Assembly (NCBI GenBank): GCA_016742275.1
Contig: JACVCD010000006.1
Location: forward strand, 62,001 to 126,000
Origin: Gemmatimonadaceae bacterium
GTDB lineage: Bacteria; Gemmatimonadota; Gemmatimonadetes; Gemmatimonadales; Gemmatimonadaceae
Length of the DNA: 64,000 bases
Direction: 5' to 3'
Shown here in pieces: positions 63,347-64,000 of the stretch. Every line of letters begins with the position of its first letter. Positions within the stretch are counted from its first letter, which is position 1. The notes beneath the pieces are model-generated. The model was not told the origin of the DNA and made no database searches. It was given only the letters and a program-made list of their open reading frames with translations. A program made the translations under genes and the position numbers.

Positions 63347-64000
63347 CAACAAATGCGTGGGAGTTGTTCGCCAATGGGCATGGTGATCACACGCCGCGCA
63401 CCGAGCCCGGTGCGCGCCACGAGCATGCCCGGATGGTCGGCCACCACGTGGCCGATGATGGCCGCATGTGTGCCGAGCGGGTGTGATCGCATGGCCGTAA
63501 GTGCGCGTTCGGCGCGCTCAGGCGGCACGATGGCCAGCAGCTTGCCTTCGTTGGCCACGAAGAAGGGGTCGAGGCCAAGCACTTCACAGGCGGCGCGCAC
63601 AGTGGTGCGAACCGGCACCGACTGTTCGTTGATGGCAATGCCCACACCGGCGTCGCTCGCGATTTCATTGAGTGAAGCCGCCACCCCGCCGCGGGTCGGG
63701 TCGCGCAGTACGTGGATGTCGGGTACTGCGGCGAGCAGATCGACTACGAGTGTGTGCAGCGCCGCCGAATCACTCTCGATGGTGGAACCGAATTCCAGTC
63801 CTTCGCGGCGACTCATGATGGCCATGCCGTGATCACCGATGTATCCGCTCAGGAGTACCGCGTCGCCAACCTGGGCGCGCTCGGGGCCGATATGTACGTC
63901 GTCAGCCAGTGCACCAATGCCGGTGGTGTTGATGTACACACCATCGCCATGTCCGCGCTCCACCACCTTGGTGTCGCCGCATACGATGCGCACACCGGCT
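63346..64000 (-). CDS. hypE: [NiFe]-hydrogenase maturation protein HypE, C-terminal part (5' end outside window)
   Basis: 217 residues visible; the frame is open to the right edge (GVRIVCGDTKVVERGHGDGVYINTTGIG), so the N-terminus is missing. HypE dehydrates the thiocarbamoyl group on its own C-terminal cysteine to thiocyanate, the CN ligand donor for the hydrogenase iron. The C-terminus reads PRIC, keeping the essential cysteine. Other markers are VLLSGYIGDHGMAIMSRREGLEF, LRDPTRGGVAASLNEIA and FVANEGKLLAIV. The stop overlaps the TonB receptor's start, so both are translated together. Other hyp genes are expected beyond the edge. Confidence 0.92.
   Translation of the reverse strand, partial: AGVRIVCGDTKVVERGHGDGVYINTTGIGALADDVHIGPERAQVGDAVLLSGYIGDHGMAIMSRREGLEFGSTIESDSAALHTLVVDLLAAVPDIHVLRDPTRGGVAASLNEIASDAGVGIAINEQSVPVRTTVRAACEVLGLDPFFVANEGKLLAIVPPERAERALTAMRSHPLGTHAAIIGHVVADHPGMLVARTGLGARRVITMPIGEQLPRIC

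Overview
The window is a 64 kb stretch of a high-GC, Gram-negative-type chromosome. Gene content points to the Gemmatimonadota, probably near Gemmatimonas: several very large TonB-dependent receptors with carboxypeptidase-regulatory N-termini, many six-bladed beta-propeller lipoproteins, SSS symporters, a GWxTD-like secreted protein and abundant c-di-GMP and two-component signalling. The assignment is an inference from gene content, not from a marker gene. I saw no rRNA, tRNA, phage, insertion sequence or CRISPR array.

Layout. 1-1.8 kb: end of an ECF sigma factor with a membrane protein that may be its anti-sigma partner, and a TPR lipoprotein. 1.9-6.9 kb: an odd exported-protein locus with an AraC-like regulator, two tandem 69-residue cysteine-rich exported peptides, a strong terminator, a propeller lipoprotein and a CxxC thioredoxin-fold lipoprotein, then a small conserved cytosolic protein and another propeller-like lipoprotein. 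6.9-8.7 kb: a hipBA toxin-antitoxin operon (reverse strand) with an AT-rich operator. 8.8-12.2 kb: DapA-like aldolase, epimerase, PlsC and SufE (reverse). 12.4-15.3 kb: HlyD/ABC ATPase/ABC-2 permease exporter. 15.26-15.73 kb: a non-coding array of about 20-bp repeats that inverts at its centre. 15.8-22.5 kb: msrPQ, a membrane GGDEF-EAL protein, an RNA methyltransferase, a DUF6526 protein and a NadR-like kinase. 22.5-30.1 kb: a TonB receptor, a small exported protein and a peptide-type ABC importer without ATPase genes. 30.1-35.0 kb: a 1642-residue TPR/HD-GYP/GGDEF/AAA/TPR protein.

35.2-39.0 kb: a lipoprotein, a PnuC-family transporter and a TPP riboswitch driving a TonB receptor, together a likely thiamine uptake locus. 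39.1-46.2 kb: three reverse-strand exported or outer-membrane proteins. 46.4-53.3 kb: GAF histidine kinase, 2-oxoglutarate dehydrogenase E1 and a PIG-L deacetylase. 53.3-54.7 kb: a rearranged patch with a 5'-truncated zinc-protease remnant and a small lipoprotein. 54.9-56.6 kb: SSS symporter preceded by an unlisted 31-residue membrane protein. 56.8-59.4 kb: hybrid histidine kinase and ANTAR response regulator. 59.6-64.0 kb: M20 peptidase, TonB receptor and the 3' part of hypE.

A recurring intergenic hairpin element (core ACGCAGAG/CTCTGCGT) occurs five times, always next to gene 3' ends, and probably acts as a mobile or dispersed terminator-like element. The strongest candidates for something undescribed are the twin cysteine-rich peptide locus, the inverting 20-bp array and the hairpin family.
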